From Mesostigma viride (lineage: Eukaryota > Streptophyta > Mesostigmatophyceae > Mesostigmatales > Mesostigmataceae), in the NCBI GenBank assembly GCA_009746045.1, contig RPFO01000079.1, positions 1,752,112 through 1,816,111 of the forward strand: a DNA stretch of 64,000 bases, in the 5' to 3' direction. A model generated the notes under the pieces. That model was given only the letters and a program-made list of their open reading frames with translations. It searched no databases and was not told where the DNA came from. Positions 61,687-64,000 of this stretch are shown in pieces; within the stretch, counting starts at the first letter, position 1; the number at the start of each line of letters is the position of its first letter. Both the position numbers and the translations under genes were made by a program.

Positions 61687-62067
61687 CTACATGCACAAAT
61701 TCAAACCCAATGCGTGGCCAGTTGTTCGCAGAGCCTCAAAAGCAATTATTACTCTACATTTCCAGTTTTCTAATGAGAAGAACCGTAGTAGAAGGTGAAG
61801 GAGAATGTCAACCTCAGAGAAGTCGACCTCGGGTTCCTCCAGTATGGTCGTCCTGTTACCCCTTATCCCCTGCCACCCCCTCCTTTGCTTTGCCTCAGTA
61901 CCGTTTCCGCATCTATCCTTATGCCGTACTCCATGAAGCACGCTGGACTCCTCACTGCAATATCTGGCATCCCTACATCCTCTACAGTCACCATTTCTTC
62001 TGAGGGCCTGTGTCGGCCACCCACCCCTCCTTGGAGCTTTCGCAATACCAACGCAATGGGAGCCCAT
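61687..62067 (-). CDS. MYND-finger-like protein fragment
   Basis: Residues 27-53 read D-C-R-G-C-R-D-A-R-Y-C-S-E-E, then S-S-V-L-H-G-V-R-H-K-D-R-C. MYND fingers have C-x2-C...Y-C-S-x-x-C-Q...W-x-x-H-K-x-x-C. Here Y-C-S and H-K-x-x-C are kept, while the Cys after Y-C-S is Ser and the Trp is Gly. MYND domains bind zinc and mediate protein contacts. The remainder (E-V-D-F-S-E-V-D-I-L-L-H) is not diagnostic. The start and true ends are unclear, and substitutions or indels may reflect sequence errors or decay. Confidence 0.4.
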   Translation of the reverse strand: MGSHCVGIAKAPRRGGWPTQALRRNGDCRGCRDARYCSEESSVLHGVRHKDRCGNGTEAKQRRGWQGIRGNRTTILEEPEVDFSEVDILLHLLLRFFSLENWKCRVIIAFEALRTTGHALGLNLCM

Positions 62068-63600
62068 CCCTCACGATCGGGTCAGAGAGCAAGAAAAAGT
62101 TCATGTTGGGGGGTACTTTTCTGTTGCCCCTTACACAACGTCATCAGCCCTCACGCGCAGGGGAAAGACGTAACACGGTTAAAATGGCGGCAAACCTTAA
62201 GGATGAGCCGTACGGGGATATGCAACCAAGCTGAGGCCCCTTCCTCTTCCCCAACTCTATCTTTGGCCCTTATGGTAAATGAACGACACCAAAAGGCGGA
62301 ACTCCCTCGTTGGGTCTATGGCGCTCTAGATCCATCTGTGGTACGAAAAACCCTCTTGAAACAAGTTCATATCAGCTAGCTGGGCGAATCAACGAGTCGC
62401 ATGTTGTGTGGCTGAACGAGGATCAAACCCAATAACAACGGCCAAGTGGCGGCCTGTCTTTACTCCGCGCGACAACGAACTTCCTCGAATATGAACGCGA
62501 CAGAAAGCGAACTTGTTTGTAAACGTTTTGAAGGACGCTTCCGTAGACTTCATTCACGATCTCGACTCATTCGCGGATCTCGGCCATTCTTTTTCAGCGG
62601 AAAAAACGAACAAAAAGATTTCCATCGCGGCCAAAAAAACGCGTTTTCCCATTAGGTGTGGTTGGCCCTACTTTATTGTAATCATTCATTTTTAAAACAG
62701 TCAGGTCCTTCACAACCTCAGAAATGATTTCATTAAAATTGGGCAAATACTACATTTAAAACATCTTAGGTCGGCACCTACTTTTTGGTTTCAGTTTACG
62801 TTTGTTTCCGCGGTTGAATAAAAGGTTGACCAACTCATCCCTTCATCGTCGGAATTAAGGCCGGGCATTTCGTCACTTCAGCTTTACATCATCTTTTTTC
62901 ATCACAAACCATGGCCTGGAATTGATCCAAAATTTTCTCATCGGCTCTAACACTTCGGGCTGGCAGTTTTTTTGGCCCCCCGTTCAAACTCCTCCTCCCT
63001 CTCCCTGGTTCGACACCCGAAACGTTCCTTTGTCTTTCTCCCATTGAAAAAAACCTGCCGAAGCAACAAACTGGGCACACCATGTAAGAACCTAGTAACT
63101 TCAGGGGCGGATTAATTCATCCAGGCCGGAGTACAATTTTATTTTCACAATCGCCAACGGGCCGTTGATTACAGCAATGAAGTTAAGATAAAAACGTCGT
63201 AATGCAACGGCTGATAAAAACTGGCGTATATCAATAACGCAAAAAATTGGCAAGAACTTTTTTTTGGAGGTCCAACGGCGCGTTGGCATCAAGTAAATCA
63301 CAACAGCAATGATGGAAACTGATTTTGCAGTCCACACGCCGTTGGCAAATCAAGAAAAATCAGAAGAGGGAGCGACTGCACAAAAACGCATAAATAATAA
63401 ACAGTACCTTGCAGGTGGTTGACAGACGCGAATCTGTGTGGCGGACGTGGATCTGCAAGGAAGCGCAAAAAACGTTGCAATCAGAATTACAAGGATTACA
63501 TATTTTCACATTTAGTTTTTTAGGTCCAACGGCCGTTGGCATGAGATTAATAGATACACTACAATGCGTGTGAGAAAATGTGACGTGCAGAATTAAATCC
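62068..63600. other. No confident gene; scattered palindrome copies
   Basis: Degenerate palindromes at about 63152 (CCAACGGGCCGTTG), 63272 (CCAACGGCGCGTTGG) and 63333, and a perfect core at about 63525 (CCAACGGCCGTTGG). Short - strand frames near 62889-63083 and 63360-63602 are unassigned. Confidence 0.4.
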
Positions 63601-63611
63601 AATTGCCCACA

Positions 63612-63775
63612 GCAGGTGGGAGGGGGGAAGGGGGAGGGAGGGAGGGAGAGGGGGGAAGGAGGAAGGAGGGTGGAAGGAGGGAAGGAGGAAGTTTAGGGAG
63701 GAGGGAGGGAGGACGGGAGGGAGGGAGGGGAGGGAAGGAGGGAAGGAGCGAAGGAGGGTGGAGGGAATGGATAAG
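63612..63775. repeat. GGGA/GGAA purine tract
   Basis: About 160 bp of almost pure purine on the + strand, made of GGGA, GGAA and GGGGA words; candidate for G-quadruplex or triplex formation. Confidence 0.9.
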
Positions 63776-64000
63776 ATACCTAGGGGGGGGTGCTGGGCAT
63801 GCATAAATACCGGCTAGGGGGGGTGCTGCCAAGCATAAATACTCGGGGTGGGGGTGCTGGCATGCATAAATACTGTAGGGGGGGATGCTGGCATGCATAA
63901 ATACCTGGGGGTGCCTGGGCATGCATAAATAATCCTAGGGGGGGGGTGCCTGGAGCATGCTATAAATACTAGGGGGGGGTGCTGGGCATGCATAATACCG
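63776..64000. repeat. ~31-bp tandem repeat at window end
   Basis: At least seven copies of a unit with 'ctaggggggg', 'tgctgggcatgc' and 'ataaata'. Copies vary in the G-run length, as expected from homopolymer errors or slippage. The array continues beyond the window. Confidence 0.9.

Noticed and set aside
63776-64000. Telomere-like terminal repeat
   Set aside because: The unit is about 31 bp and unlike plant/algal TTTAGGG-type telomeres.

Overview
The window looks like nuclear DNA of a green alga (Chlorophyta); I cannot name the species. The evidence is a secreted/membrane protein that combines a plant-like glycine-rich module with an SP/PPP-rich (hydroxyproline-type) linker, a decayed fragment of a plastid rpoB gene, spliceosomal introns with GT...AG ends, and many eukaryotic retrotransposons and DNA transposons. 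It is a repeat-rich scaffold with few ordinary genes. Short indels in homopolymers, and heavy indel noise after about 55 kb, suggest partly uncorrected long-read sequence, so several 'broken' genes may be assembly errors.

Layout. 0-13 kb: no convincing gene. It holds two copies of a TTAA-flanked piggyBac-like non-autonomous element, several duplicated repeat blocks, G-rich and GCTC-rich tracts and a 24-bp minisatellite. 13-15.4 kb: AT-rich intergenic DNA with a perfect hairpin. 15.4-18.3 kb: an intact 953-residue surface protein on the + strand. 19.6-21.5 kb: two LINE 3' parts facing each other tail to tail. 22.2-28.1 kb: a recent Copia-type LTR retrotransposon on the - strand (483-bp LTRs differing at 3 sites, 5-bp target duplication) whose gag end is missing and whose pol appears to have a protease-like domain between integrase and reverse transcriptase. 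28.2-32.5 kb: a - strand gene with PHD-like, coiled-coil and Gln-rich parts, a ~395-bp fold-back palindrome, and a divergent + strand gene with an acidic tail. 33.8-37.2 kb: a 3.4-kb element with perfect 38-bp terminal inverted repeats and TA target site. 37.6-39.1 kb: a LINE insertion with the signature of 5' inversion (twin priming).

40.1-50.6 kb: the most unusual locus, a - strand multi-exon gene of roughly 1,500 codons with no family I recognise. Three of its four mapped exons join in phase 0. Its 5.07-kb intron is filled by a ~4.4-kb GGACAA satellite with 1.65-kb higher-order structure, and two introns carry tandem arrays built on the 14-bp palindrome CCAACGGCCGTTGG. 51.6-52.1 kb: a nuclear copy of plastid rpoB. 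52.3-54.4 kb: three small - strand genes, two of them with a C-x4-C-x(10-12)-C-x2-H zinc motif. 55-62 kb: noisy sequence with probable degenerate relatives, including a MYND-like finger, and a ~220-bp tandem array. Single copies of the CCAACGGCCGTTGG palindrome are scattered through 53-63.6 kb. The window ends in G-rich and 31-bp tandem repeats.

The genes do not form a recognisable pathway. The - strand block at 40-62 kb looks like a local lineage-specific family held together by a shared palindromic intron/intergenic repeat.
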